Assembly (NCBI RefSeq): GCF_900215145.1
Contig: NZ_OBDO01000001.1
Location: forward strand, 930,001-994,000
Direction of reading: 5' to 3'
Length of the DNA: 64,000 nt
Origin: Geodermatophilus sabuli
GTDB taxonomy: Bacteria; Actinomycetota; Actinomycetes; Mycobacteriales; Geodermatophilaceae
The notes beneath the pieces were generated by a model that saw only the letters and a list, made by a program, of their open reading frames with translations, did no database searches and was not told the DNA's origin. This document shows, piece after piece, positions 24,760 to 33,540 of this stretch; the first letter of the stretch is position 1; every line of letters starts with the position of its first letter. The position numbers were made by a program, and so were the translations under genes.

Positions 24760-25619
24760 GCGCGCAGCGGGTCGCGCTCGTCACCGGCTGCGGCAAGCCG
24801 GACGGCATGGGTCAGGCGATCGCGCGGACGCTCGCGGCGCAGGGCCTGGCCGTCGTCGTCACCGACCTGCACGCCACCGGCGTGCCCAACCGCCAGCAGG
24901 AGGACCGGTCGGCGGACTGGGGCGGCGTCGAGGCGCTCGTCGCCGGCATCACCGCCACCGGCGGGACGGCGGCCTCCGCCCTGGGGGACGTCGCGGTCGA
25001 GGCCGACGCGCAGCGGATGGTGGCCGAGGCCGTCGAGCGCTTCGGCCGGCTCGACGTCCTGGTCAACAACGCGGCCGCGCCGCAGGGCCCGGACCGCGCC
25101 GACGTCGCCGACATCCCGGTCGAGGTCTTCGACCGGGTGATCGCGGTCAACCTGCGCGGGCCGTGGCTGATGAGCAGCGCCGCCGTCCCGGTCATGCGGG
25201 CGCAGCGTTCGGGCCGGATCGTCAACATCTCCTCGATGGCCGGGCTCACCGCCGCGCCGTTCTCCGGCCCCTACTCGGCGTCCAAGGCCGGGGTCATCGG
25301 GCTCACCCGGGCCCTGGCGATGGACCTGGGCCCGTGGGGGATCACCGTCAACGCCCTGTGCCCCGGGCTGGTGGGTACCAGCCGCGCGTTCCTCAGCTCC
25401 GGCCCGGACGTCGACGAGGCCGCGCTGCTGGCCTCGCGCGGGCGCAACATCCCGGTCGGCCGGGTCGGCCTGCCCGACGACATCGCGGCCGCGGTCGCCT
25501 TCCTGGCCTCGCCAGGGGCCGGGTACATCACGGGCCAGGCGATCCCGATCGACGGCGGCGGCATGAGCCCGTTCCCGCTGCGGCACCCGGAGCCGGCCGC
25601 CGAGGCCGCCGTCTCCTGA
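24756..25619 (+). CDS. Short-chain dehydrogenase/reductase (SDR), module B
   Basis: Second SDR of the operon, 287 residues. Cofactor motif TGCGKPDGMGQAI (10-22), NNAA 104-107, Ser159-160 and Tyr173-x3-Lys177 (YSASK). As in the previous gene the Gly-rich turn is longer than the usual TGxxxGxG. GTG 24756 overlaps the preceding stop (GTGA). It is the last gene before a perfect terminator hairpin. Confidence 0.88.
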   Translation: MSAQRVALVTGCGKPDGMGQAIARTLAAQGLAVVVTDLHATGVPNRQQEDRSADWGGVEALVAGITATGGTAASALGDVAVEADAQRMVAEAVERFGRLDVLVNNAAAPQGPDRADVADIPVEVFDRVIAVNLRGPWLMSSAAVPVMRAQRSGRIVNISSMAGLTAAPFSGPYSASKAGVIGLTRALAMDLGPWGITVNALCPGLVGTSRAFLSSGPDVDEAALLASRGRNIPVGRVGLPDDIAAAVAFLASPGAGYITGQAIPIDGGGMSPFPLRHPEPAAEAAVS

Positions 25620-25626
25620 CCCACCC

Positions 25627-25663
25627 GAGTGCCCCGGCGCAGGAGCCCTGCGCCGGGGCACTC
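25627..25663. terminator. Terminator hairpin closing module B
   Basis: A perfect 17-bp stem (25627-25643 with 25647-25663) with a 3-base loop, 7 bases after the last SDR stop. Confidence 0.85.
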
Positions 25664-25695
25664 CGCTGTCGGTACCCGGGTGCAGGGTGCCCGGC

Positions 25696-26619
25696 ATGGA
25701 GTACTCGCCGCCGGACCTGTCGGGCACCGTCGCGCTGGTCGCCGGCGCCACCCGCGGCGCGGGGCGGGGGATCGCCGTCGCGCTCGGCGCCACCGGGGCG
25801 ACTGTGTGGTGCACCGGGCGCAGCACAGCCGGCCGGCCGTCGGAGTACGGCCGCCCGGAGACGATCGAGGAGACCGCCGAGCTGGTCACCGCCGCCGGCG
25901 GCCGTGGCATCCCGGTCGTCTGTGACCACCTCGACCCCGCCCAGGTCGCCGCGCTCGTGGCGCACATCGACGCCGAGTCGCACCGCCTCGACGTACTCGT
26001 CAACGACGTCTGGGGCGGCGAGACGCTGTTCCAGTGGGACGTCCCGCTGTGGGAGCACGACCTCGACGCCGGCCTGCGGCTGCTGCGGCTCGGCGTGGAG
26101 ACCCACCTGGTCACCAGCGCGCACGCGCTGCCCCTGCTCGTCCGCCGCCCGGGTGGCCTGGTCGTGGAGATGACCGACGGGACGACGGCCTACAACGAGC
26201 ACACGTTCCGGGTGAACGCCTTCTACGACCTGGCCAAGTGGTCGGTGCTCCGGCTGGCGTTCGCCCAGGCGCACGACCTGCGCCCGCACGGCGCGACGGC
26301 GGTCGCGCTCACCCCGGGCTGGCTGCGCTCGGAGATGATGCTCGAGCACTACGGCGTGACCGAGGAGAACTGGCGGGAGGGGACGGCGGTCGAGCCGCAC
26401 TTCTGCATCTCCGAGAGCCCGGCCTTCGTCGGCCGGGCCGTCGCGGCGCTCGCCGCGGACCCCGACCGGGCCCGCTGGTCGGGGCGGTCGACGTCCAGCG
26501 GTGAGCTGGCCCGCCGCTACGGCTTCCCGGACGTCGACGGCACGCAGCCGGACGCGTGGCGCTACGTCGTCGAGGTCCAGGACGCCGGCCGCCCGGCCGG
26601 TGACGCCGGCTACCGATGA
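25696..26619 (+). CDS. SDR family protein with atypical active site
   Basis: An SDR-like protein of 307 residues. The cofactor turn GATRGAGRGI (17-26) and Tyr177-x3-Lys181 (YDLAK) are present, but the usual NNAG is NDVW (103-106) and the catalytic Ser position reads EMTDG, so Thr may replace Ser. These features match the DHRS1-like branch of the family. ATG 25696 is preceded at 7 bases by CAGGGT, a weak leaderless -10; GTG 25687 is the alternative. It is separated from module B by a terminator and lies just upstream of hisA, so it is probably its own unit. Confidence 0.82.
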   Translation: MEYSPPDLSGTVALVAGATRGAGRGIAVALGATGATVWCTGRSTAGRPSEYGRPETIEETAELVTAAGGRGIPVVCDHLDPAQVAALVAHIDAESHRLDVLVNDVWGGETLFQWDVPLWEHDLDAGLRLLRLGVETHLVTSAHALPLLVRRPGGLVVEMTDGTTAYNEHTFRVNAFYDLAKWSVLRLAFAQAHDLRPHGATAVALTPGWLRSEMMLEHYGVTEENWREGTAVEPHFCISESPAFVGRAVAALAADPDRARWSGRSTSSGELARRYGFPDVDGTQPDAWRYVVEVQDAGRPAGDAGYR

Positions 26620-26627
26620 GCGCTCAC

Positions 26628-26633
26628 TAACCT
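26628..26633 (+). promoter_or_regulatory. Leaderless -10 element of hisA
   Basis: TAACCT ends 7 bases before GTG 26641 with no ribosome site between them, the arrangement of a leaderless actinobacterial transcript. Confidence 0.6.
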
Positions 26634-26640
26634 GTCAGGC

Positions 26641-27372
26641 GTGCCGAAGCTGCAGCTGCTCCCCGCCGTCGACGTCGCCGACGGCCAGGCCGTCCGTCTC
26701 GTGCAGGGGGAGGCCGGCAGCGAGACGTCGTACGGCGATCCGCTCGACGCGGCCCTGCAGTGGCAGCGCGACGGTGCCGAGTGGGTGCACCTGGTCGACC
26801 TCGACGCCGCCTTCGGCCGCGGCAGCAACCGCGAGCTGCTGGCCCGGGTGGTCGGCGAGCTCGACGTCGACGTCGAGCTGTCCGGCGGCATCCGGGACGA
26901 CGAGTCGCTGGCCGCGGCGCTGGCCACCGGCTGCCGGCGGGTCAACCTCGGCACCGCCGCGCTGGAGTCGCCCGAGTGGTGCGCCCGGGCGATCGCCGAG
27001 CACGGCGACCGGATCGCCGTCGGCCTGGACGTGCGCGGCACCCGGCTGGCCGCCCGCGGCTGGACCAAGGAGGGCGGCGAGCTGTACGAGACGCTCGCCC
27101 GCCTCGACGCCGAGGGCTGCGCCCGCTACGTCGTCACCGACATCACCAAGGACGGCACGCTGCGCGGCCCGAACCTGGAGCTGCTGCGCGAGGTCTGCGC
27201 CGCCACGTCCCGGCCGGTGATCGCCTCCGGCGGGGTCAGCTCCCTCGACGACATCCGGGCGCTGGCCGGGCTCACCGCGGTCGGCGTGGAGGGCGCGATC
27301 GTCGGCAAGGCGCTGTACGCCGGGGCCTTCACGCTGCCGGAGGCGCTCCGGGTCACCGGGGGGCCGGCGTGA
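26641..27372 (+). CDS. priA: Bifunctional phosphoribosyl isomerase A (HisA/TrpF)
   Basis: (beta/alpha)8-barrel isomerase converting ProFAR to PRFAR in histidine synthesis; in Actinobacteria this enzyme also does the TrpF step of tryptophan synthesis. [20 protein letters not shown] opens the barrel with the catalytic Asp; [16 protein letters not shown] and the second catalytic Asp in [14 protein letters not shown] are visible. The length (243) is normal. No separate trpF is in the trp cluster of this window, which fits the dual role. It is the first gene of priA-ridA-hisF. hisH, usually just upstream, is not present here. Confidence 0.95.
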   Translation: MPKLQLLPAVDVADGQAVRLVQGEAGSETSYGDPLDAALQWQRDGAEWVHLVDLDAAFGRGSNRELLARVVGELDVDVELSGGIRDDESLAAALATGCRRVNLGTAALESPEWCARAIAEHGDRIAVGLDVRGTRLAARGWTKEGGELYETLARLDAEGCARYVVTDITKDGTLRGPNLELLREVCAATSRPVIASGGVSSLDDIRALAGLTAVGVEGAIVGKALYAGAFTLPEALRVTGGPA

Positions 27373-27761
27373 GGGTCGTCCGGCTCGGCTCCGACACCCC
27401 GTGGGAGGCGGTGGTCGGCTACAGCCGCGTCGTCGTCCACGGCGACATGGCGTGGGTGAGCGGCACGACCGCCACCGTGGACGGCCGGGTCGTCTGCCCG
27501 GGGGATGCCGCCGGCCAGACCCGCCAGGCGCTGGCCAACCTGACCGAGGCGCTGCAGCGGGCCGGGTTCGCCGTCGCCGACGTCGTCCGCACCCGGCTGT
27601 TCGTCACCGACATCTCCCGCTGGGAGGAGGTCGGGCGGGCGCACGGCGAGGTGTTCGGCGACGTCCGCCCGGCGACGTCCATGGTGCAGGTCGCCGCGCT
27701 CATCGACCCGGCGATGCTGGTGGAGATCGAGGCCGACGCGGTGCGGGGGGTGTCGGCATGA
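27369..27761 (+). CDS. RidA family protein (reactive imine deaminase-like)
   Basis: A small RidA/YjgF-type protein (130 residues) that in the family hydrolyses reactive enamines/imines. It has [15 protein letters not shown] near the start, [17 protein letters not shown] in the middle and the conserved Arg in [10 protein letters not shown]; the family Arg-Pro-Ala-Thr is seen as [13 protein letters not shown] 27369 overlaps the priA stop and its own stop overlaps hisF, so the three are translationally coupled. A RidA gene between hisA and hisF is common in Actinobacteria. Confidence 0.9.
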   Translation: MRVVRLGSDTPWEAVVGYSRVVVHGDMAWVSGTTATVDGRVVCPGDAAGQTRQALANLTEALQRAGFAVADVVRTRLFVTDISRWEEVGRAHGEVFGDVRPATSMVQVAALIDPAMLVEIEADAVRGVSA

Positions 27762-28552
27762 GCGTGGCGGTGCGCGTCATCCCGTGCCTGGACGTCGACG
27801 CCGGCCGGGTGGTCAAGGGCGTGAACTTCGTCGACCTGCGCGACGCCGGCGACCCGGTGGAGATGGCCCGCGTCTACGACGCCGAGGGCGCCGACGAGCT
27901 GACCTTCCTCGACATCACGGCCAGCTCCGGAGACCGGGAGACCACCTACGACGTCGTCCGCCGGACCGCGGAGAGCGTCTTCATCCCGCTGACCGTCGGT
28001 GGCGGCGTCCGCGGCGTCGACGACGTCGACAGGCTGCTGCGCGCCGGCGCGGACAAGGTCGCGGTCAACACCGCCGCCGTCGCCCGGCCGGAGCTGATCA
28101 GCGAGATCACCGACCGGTTCGGCAACCAGGTGCTGGTGCTGTCGCTCGACGCGCGACGCTGCCGGGACGGCGCGGTCACCGGCTCCGGCTTCGAGATCAC
28201 CACGCACGGCGGGCGCCGGGGCACCGGGCGGGACGCCGTCGAGTGGGTGGTGCAGGCCGCCGAGCTCGGGGTCGGCGAGGTCCTGCTCAACTCCATGGAC
28301 GCCGACGGCACCCAGGCCGGGTTCGACCTGGAGCTGATCCGGGCGGTGCGCCGGGAGGTGACCGTGCCGGTGATCGCCAGTGGGGGCGCCGGCGAGCCGG
28401 AGCACTTCCCGCCCGCGGTCGAGGCCGGCGCCGACGCGGTGCTGGCCGCGAGCGTCTTCCACTTCGGCAAGCTGCGGATCGGCGAGGTCAAGGCCGCGCT
28501 GTCCGGCGCGGGCCTCCCCGTCCGCCGGGAGGCCGACTCCCCACTGCGGTGA
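27758..28552 (+). CDS. hisF: Imidazole glycerol phosphate synthase cyclase subunit HisF
   Basis: Cyclase that uses ammonia from HisH to turn PRFAR into IGP and AICAR. The start [19 protein letters not shown] holds the first catalytic Asp; [22 protein letters not shown], and the second catalytic Asp in [13 protein letters not shown] are visible, as is the phosphate-binding ASGGAG. 264 residues. ATG 27758 overlaps the ridA stop. The gene ends at a strong hairpin facing the convergent gene downstream. Confidence 0.96.
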   Translation: MSVAVRVIPCLDVDAGRVVKGVNFVDLRDAGDPVEMARVYDAEGADELTFLDITASSGDRETTYDVVRRTAESVFIPLTVGGGVRGVDDVDRLLRAGADKVAVNTAAVARPELISEITDRFGNQVLVLSLDARRCRDGAVTGSGFEITTHGGRRGTGRDAVEWVVQAAELGVGEVLLNSMDADGTQAGFDLELIRAVRREVTVPVIASGGAGEPEHFPPAVEAGADAVLAASVFHFGKLRIGEVKAALSGAGLPVRREADSPLR

Positions 28553-28595
28553 GGGAAGAGCTCCGTGGGCGTGACGCCCTCGGAGTTCCTCCCTC
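28551..28595. terminator. Bidirectional terminator between hisF and convergent gene
   Basis: A 45-base hairpin: outer arms 28551-28565 and 28581-28595 pair with two mismatches/wobbles, and an inner GGGCG/CGCCC stem closes it. It covers both stop codons. Confidence 0.7.
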
Positions 28596-29217
28596 AGCTG
28601 ATCTCGACGCGGGCGATGTCGTCGCGGCCGCTGGCCCACAGCAGCAGCTCCAGCGGCTCGCCCTCGACCGTGGTGGGCGGCTCGGCGCGCGAGATCCGCC
28701 GCACCATGCCGGGGACGTCGCTGCGCCGCAGCCGCAGGCCGCCGGGCACGCGCCCGGTGGCGCGTCGGGCGAAGAGCACCGCGGCCCCCCACAGCTCGTC
28801 CTGGTCGGCGCGGGGGAGTGCCCGCGGCTCCCACCCGGGCTGGGCGCGGCGGGCGTCCTCGTGGTGGATGGCGAACTCGGCGGTGTTGACCAGCCGCGCC
28901 AGCAGCGGCCAACCCAGCGGCGACCAGGCGGGCGGCCCCGAGCGCAGCCGGGCGACGACGTCGGCGTGCGGCGCCGACTCACGCAGCTGGTCCTCCAGCC
29001 GGTGCGACCAGGCGGTCAGCGGTGCGGCGATCCCCAGCTGCTCGACCGCGAGGCCGGGCATCGCGTCGGGGCGCCGCTCGCGGACCACGAGGTGCGCGGC
29101 GAGGTGGGCGGTCGTCCACCCGTGGCAGCAGGTCCGCGCGTCCGGCCCGAGCGCGGCCAGCAGGTCGGCCAGCTCGGCGCGCTCGCGGTCGACGAGGGGC
29201 CGGGAAGAGGTGGTCAC
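28594..29217 (-). CDS. TIGR03085-like metal-binding protein (DinB/maleylpyruvate isomerase fold)
   Basis: A 207-residue protein of the actinobacterial DinB-like group that uses three histidines to bind a metal. CHGWTTAHLAAHLVVRE gives two of these near residue 35-45, and NTAEFAIHHEDARR around 115-125 the third. The C-terminal part (about 145-207) is a small separate domain. In relatives with known function the fold handles mycothiol-dependent isomerase/transferase reactions, but this subgroup has no proven reaction. It converges on hisF and is divergent from the ABC exporter. Confidence 0.78.
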   Translation of the reverse strand: MTTSSRPLVDRERAELADLLAALGPDARTCCHGWTTAHLAAHLVVRERRPDAMPGLAVEQLGIAAPLTAWSHRLEDQLRESAPHADVVARLRSGPPAWSPLGWPLLARLVNTAEFAIHHEDARRAQPGWEPRALPRADQDELWGAAVLFARRATGRVPGGLRLRRSDVPGMVRRISRAEPPTTVEGEPLELLLWASGRDDIARVEIS

Positions 29218-29328
29218 CCGGCGAAGTTACCGACGGTGCGGAGCCGGGGACACCGGATCTCGGAGCGGGTTGTCCGAGGTCCCCCGTACGGTCGCCGACA
29301 CCGCCCAGGACGACGACCGAGGAGGACC

Positions 29329-31104
29329 GTGCCCCGCCGCCGAGAAGCCGTGGTCCGGCGAGGGGTGCGCCACATCGGGCGTGCGATCGCCGAGCAGCCC
29401 GGCATGTTCACCCTGGCGTTCGTCGCCAGCAGCCTCTACGGCGGGATGACCGTCGCCAGCGCGTACGTCATCGGCGAGATCGCCGGCCACGTCGTCCTGC
29501 CGGCGTTCGAGGAGGGGGCGACGACCGTCGCGGCGCTCACGCTGGCCGCCGTCGCGATCCTCGCCGTGGCCGTCCTCAAGATCCTCGGCATCCTCGGCCG
29601 GCGGCTGTTCGCCGGCATCATGAGCTACCGGCTGCAGGCCGCCTACCGCCGCCGGGTGACCGGCCAGTACCTGCGCCTGCCGCTGTCCTGGCACCAGCGC
29701 CACCCGACCGGGCAGCTGCTGAGCAACGCCAACTCCGACGTCGAGGCGTCCTGGTACTTCGTCGCGCCGCTGCCCTTCGCCTGCGGCGCCCTGGTGATGA
29801 TCGCGATCACCGTGGTCGCCCTCGTCGCGACCGATCCCTGGATGGCGCTGGTCGGCCTGGTGGTCTTCCCACTGGTGTTCCTCGCCAACGCCGTCTACTC
29901 CCAGGTGATGAGCCCGCGGATCCAGCGGGCCCAGCAACTGCGCGCCGAGGTCAGCGAGATCGCCCACGAGAGCTTCGACGCCGCGCTGGTGGTGAAGACC
30001 CTGGGCCGGGAGGACGTCGAGACCGCCCGCTTCACCGCCCGCGCCGAGGAGCTGCGGGACGGGCTGGTCGCGGTCGGCCGGGTGCGCGGCCTGTTCGACC
30101 CGCTGATGGAGGCCCTGCCCAACCTCGGCACGCTCGCCGTGCTGCTCATCGGCGCCGAGCGGGTCGCCGCCGGCGCCACCGACGCCGGGGACCTCGTCTC
30201 CATCGCCTACCTGTTCACGCTGCTGGCGCTGCCGATCCGCGCCATCGGCTGGGTGCTCGCCGACCTGCCGCGGGCGCTGGCCGGGTTCGACCGGGTCACC
30301 CCCGTCCTCGACGCGACCGGCGAGACGCCGCACGGCGACGACGCCGCCCCACGGGGCACCGGGGGCGCCGGGCTCGGCCTGCGCGACGTCGGGTTCACCT
30401 TCGACGGCGCGGCGGAGCCCACGTTGTCCGGCGTCACGTTCGACGTCGCCGCGGGCACCACCGTCGCCGTCGTCGGCCCGACCGGGTCGGGCAAGTCGAC
30501 CCTGGCCCGGCTGCTGGTGCGGCTGGTCGACCCGGGCACCGGGCAGGTGCTCCTCGACGGGGTCGACCTGCGGGCACTGCGCGAGGGGGAGCTCAGCTCC
30601 CAGGCGGCGTTCGTGCCGCAGGGGACGTTCCTGTTCGACGACACCGTGCGCGGCAACGTGACCCTGGGCGGGGACTTCTCCGACGAGGAGGTGCGCGCGG
30701 CGCTGCGGGTGGCCGCTGCCGACGAGTTCGTCGACCGGCTGCCCGAGGGCCTCGACACCCGGGTCGGGGAGCGCGGCGCCTCGCTGTCCGGCGGCCAGCG
30801 ACAGCGGCTGGCGCTCGCCCGCGCCGTCGTCCGCCGGCCCCGGCTGCTGGTGCTCGACGACGCGACCAGCGCCGTCGACCCCGCCGTCGAGGCCCGCATC
30901 CTCGACGCCCTCCGCGACGCCGACCGGCCCTCGACGGTGGTCGTGGTCGCCTACCGGCAGGCGACGATCGGGCTGGCCGACGAGGTGGTCTGGCTGGAGG
31001 GTGGCCGGGTGCTCGCCCGCGGCAGCCACGAGCAGCTGCTCGCCGAGGTGCCCGGCTACGCGGCACTGGTGCGGGCCTACGCCCGGACGGAGGTGGCGGC
31101 GTGA
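29329..31104 (+). CDS. Heterodimeric ABC exporter, subunit 1 (degenerate ATP site)
   Basis: Half-transporter with six membrane helices (about 25-310) and an ATPase domain (about 345-590). Walker A GPTGSGKST and signature LSGGQRQR are canonical, but Walker B reads LLVLDDATSAVD (Asp for the catalytic Glu) and the switch is VAYR (Tyr for His), so this domain's own site should not hydrolyse ATP efficiently. GTG 29329 follows GAGGAGG. It overlaps subunit 2 by 4 bases. The pattern fits heterodimeric exporters of lipids, drugs or peptides; the cargo is unknown. Confidence 0.9.
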   Translation: MPRRREAVVRRGVRHIGRAIAEQPGMFTLAFVASSLYGGMTVASAYVIGEIAGHVVLPAFEEGATTVAALTLAAVAILAVAVLKILGILGRRLFAGIMSYRLQAAYRRRVTGQYLRLPLSWHQRHPTGQLLSNANSDVEASWYFVAPLPFACGALVMIAITVVALVATDPWMALVGLVVFPLVFLANAVYSQVMSPRIQRAQQLRAEVSEIAHESFDAALVVKTLGREDVETARFTARAEELRDGLVAVGRVRGLFDPLMEALPNLGTLAVLLIGAERVAAGATDAGDLVSIAYLFTLLALPIRAIGWVLADLPRALAGFDRVTPVLDATGETPHGDDAAPRGTGGAGLGLRDVGFTFDGAAEPTLSGVTFDVAAGTTVAVVGPTGSGKSTLARLLVRLVDPGTGQVLLDGVDLRALREGELSSQAAFVPQGTFLFDDTVRGNVTLGGDFSDEEVRAALRVAAADEFVDRLPEGLDTRVGERGASLSGGQRQRLALARAVVRRPRLLVLDDATSAVDPAVEARILDALRDADRPSTVVVVAYRQATIGLADEVVWLEGGRVLARGSHEQLLAEVPGYAALVRAYARTEVAA

Positions 31105-32930
31105 GCACCGCGCTCGCCGAGCACCGCGACGAGGGGGCGCTGCGCACCCTGCGCCGCGGCCTGCGGATGATGCCGGAGTTCCGCCGCGGGCTGCCGGCCA
31201 CCTTCGCCCTCGCCCTGGTCGCGACCGCCGGGCGGGTGGTCGTCCCGATCGCCGTCCAGCAGGTCCTCGACCGGGGCCTGGCCGGCCCCGGCGGGCCGGA
31301 CCTGGGGCTGGTCCGCGACCTCGTGCTGCTGTGCGCCGTCGTCGTGGTGCTCACCGCCGTCGCGGTGTACCGGATGAACGTCCGGCTGTTCCGGACGACG
31401 GAGACCGCGCTGGCCGGGCTGCGCGCGCGGGCGTTCCGCCACGTGCACGACCTGTCGGTGCTGCACCAGCAGGGCCAGCGGCGGGGGTCGCTGGTCTCCC
31501 GGGTCACCAGCGACGTCGACCAGCTGTCCACCTTCATGCAGTGGGGTGGCGTGCTCGGCGTGGTGAGCCTGGGCCAGCTGCTCGTGGCGACCGTCGTCAT
31601 GGCCGTCTACTCCTGGCAGCTGACGCTGCTCGTCGTCGTCTGCTTCGTGCCGCTGGGCATCGCCGTCCGGTTCTTCGCCCGGCGGCTGGCCGTCGTCTAC
31701 GGCGTCGTCCGGGAGCGGGTGGGCGACGTGCTCGCCGCGGTCTCCGAGGCCGTCGTCGGCGCCGCCACGGTGCGGGCCTACGGCATCCGGGAGCGCACCG
31801 CCGCCCGCCTGGACCGCGCCGTCGACCGGCACTACCGGGCGCAGGTGGCCGCACAGCGCACCACCGCGGCGGTGTTCGTCAGCGGTGAGTTCGTCGCTGC
31901 CGTCGCCACCGCGGCCGTGGTCGTCGTGGGCGTGCTGCTGGGCCTGGACGGCGACCTCACCGCCGGCACCCTCGTGGCGTTCCTCTTCCTCGTGACGCTG
32001 TTCGTCGCCCCGGTGCAGACGGCCAGCGAGGTCCTCAACGAGGCGCAGAACGCCGTCGCCGGGTTCCGCCGGGTGCTCGACGTGCTCGACACCGAGCCCG
32101 ACGTCCGGGACCCGGCCGGCGTCGACCGCGCCGGCACGCTCGAGCTGCCGCCCGGCCCGCTGGGCGTGCGGTTCGAGCACGTCACCTTCCGGTACGCGCC
32201 CGGCGCCCGGCCCGCCCTGGACGACGTCGACCTGGACATCGCGCCGCGCCGGCGGGTGGCGATCGTCGGGGAGACCGGCTCGGGGAAGACGACCTTCGCC
32301 AAGCTGGTCACCCGGCTGATGGACCCCACGGAGGGCCGCGTGCTGCTGGGCGACGACGCTCCCGGGTGGGTGCCGCTGGAGCGGGTCGCGTTCGCCTCGC
32401 TGCGCCGGCGGGTGGTCATGGTGCCGCAGGACGGGTTCCTCTTCGACGCCACCATCGCCGCCAACGTCCGCTACGGCCGACCGGGGCTGACCGACGCCGA
32501 GGTGCTCGCCGCCTTCGACGACCTCGGCCTGGCGGCCTGGGTGGCCGGCCTCGCCGACGGCGTGGCGACCCGCGTCGGGCAGCGCGGCGAGTCGCTGTCG
32601 GCGGGGGAGCGGCAGCTGGTCGCCGTCGCCCGTGCCTACGTCGCCGACCCGGACCTGCTGGTGCTCGACGAGGCCACCAGCGCCGTCGACCCGGCGACCG
32701 AGCAGCGGCTGACCCGGGCCCTGGACACCCTCACCGACGGCCGGACGACGCTCACCATCGCGCACCGGCTGTCGACCGCCGAGCGCGCCGACGAGGTGCT
32801 CGTGGTGGACGCCGGCCGGGTCGTCCAGCGCGGGACGCACGCCGAGCTGGTCGACGTCGTGGGCCCCTACGCGCGGCTGCACGCCTCCTGGCGGCGTTCC
32901 TCGGCCGGGGAGCCGCAGCCGGCGGGCTGA
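31101..32930 (+). CDS. Heterodimeric ABC exporter, subunit 2 (catalytic ATP site)
   Basis: Partner half-transporter, 609 residues: membrane domain about 30-330, ATPase 365-600. Walker A GETGSGKTT, Walker B LLVLDEATSAVD with the catalytic Glu, and switch IAHR are intact, but the signature reads LSAGERQL instead of LSGGQ. The complementary defects mean that one composite site (this Walker A/B with subunit 1's LSGGQ) is canonical and the other is degenerate in all its parts. GTG 31101 overlaps subunit 1's stop. Confidence 0.9.
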   Translation: MSTALAEHRDEGALRTLRRGLRMMPEFRRGLPATFALALVATAGRVVVPIAVQQVLDRGLAGPGGPDLGLVRDLVLLCAVVVVLTAVAVYRMNVRLFRTTETALAGLRARAFRHVHDLSVLHQQGQRRGSLVSRVTSDVDQLSTFMQWGGVLGVVSLGQLLVATVVMAVYSWQLTLLVVVCFVPLGIAVRFFARRLAVVYGVVRERVGDVLAAVSEAVVGAATVRAYGIRERTAARLDRAVDRHYRAQVAAQRTTAAVFVSGEFVAAVATAAVVVVGVLLGLDGDLTAGTLVAFLFLVTLFVAPVQTASEVLNEAQNAVAGFRRVLDVLDTEPDVRDPAGVDRAGTLELPPGPLGVRFEHVTFRYAPGARPALDDVDLDIAPRRRVAIVGETGSGKTTFAKLVTRLMDPTEGRVLLGDDAPGWVPLERVAFASLRRRVVMVPQDGFLFDATIAANVRYGRPGLTDAEVLAAFDDLGLAAWVAGLADGVATRVGQRGESLSAGERQLVAVARAYVADPDLLVLDEATSAVDPATEQRLTRALDTLTDGRTTLTIAHRLSTAERADEVLVVDAGRVVQRGTHAELVDVVGPYARLHASWRRSSAGEPQPAG

Positions 32931-32987
32931 TGCACCGGTCGCCGGGCGGTCGCGGGTGGTGCCCGGCCACCGGCGGCCGCGGCGCCC

Positions 32988-32993
32988 TAGCCT
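32988..32993 (+). promoter_or_regulatory. Leaderless -10 element
   Basis: TAGCCT ends 7 bases before ATG 33001; no ribosome site is present. Confidence 0.55.
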
Positions 32994-33000
32994 GCCCTCC

Positions 33001-33447
33001 ATGCCCACTCCCACGGCCCGGCGCCCGGCACCCGACGTCCCGCCGTCCGACCCGGGCATGCCGGGCCTGGCCCTCGCCGCGGGGATCGTGGGCATCGTCG
33101 GTGTGCTGCCGCCGGCCTTCGTCGCCGTCCTGGCCGTGGCGCTGGGTGGCCTGGTCGCCGACACCGGCCCCGACCCGTGGACCTACCTGCTCGTCGTCGC
33201 GCCGATCGTGCAGCTGTGGGGCGCGCTGTGGCTGCTGAGCCGCCGCGGCTGGCTGCTGCTGGTGCTGTCGGTCCTGCCGGTCGCCGTGCTGACCGGGGCG
33301 GTCATCTGGGCCGCGGCGCAGGCCGAGGAGTCCGGCGGCCTGGGCTGGCCGCTGCTGCTCCTGGCGGCCCCGGTCGTCGCGGCCGGGCTGGCGCTCACCC
33401 CACGCGTCCGCCGATGGGTGGCCGGCCGCCCGCGCAGCCGCCGCTGA
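33001..33447 (+). CDS. Small membrane protein of unknown function (148 residues)
   Basis: Not recognised. After a Pro-rich cytoplasmic start (MPTPTARRPAPDVPP) there are four hydrophobic segments (about 22-45, 58-75, 79-98, 108-125) and a basic C-terminal tail ending RRWVAGRPRSRR. ATG 33001 is supported by the leaderless promoter 7 bases upstream; longer frames start inside the end of the exporter region. The next gene is of the same kind (another small four-helix protein with its own leaderless promoter), suggesting related roles or an old duplication. Confidence 0.65.
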   Translation: MPTPTARRPAPDVPPSDPGMPGLALAAGIVGIVGVLPPAFVAVLAVALGGLVADTGPDPWTYLLVVAPIVQLWGALWLLSRRGWLLLVLSVLPVAVLTGAVIWAAAQAEESGGLGWPLLLLAAPVVAAGLALTPRVRRWVAGRPRSRR

Positions 33448-33527
33448 CCGGGCCCCGCCGCCGACACCGCTGACCGACCGGGAGCCGGCCGGCGTCCGCA
33501 GCACGGCCGATGGCCCGGCGACGGCCC

Positions 33528-33533
33528 TACGCT
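33528..33533 (+). promoter_or_regulatory. Leaderless -10 element
   Basis: TACGCT ends 7 bases before ATG 33541; no ribosome site is present. Confidence 0.55.
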
Positions 33534-33540
33534 GCCGGGC

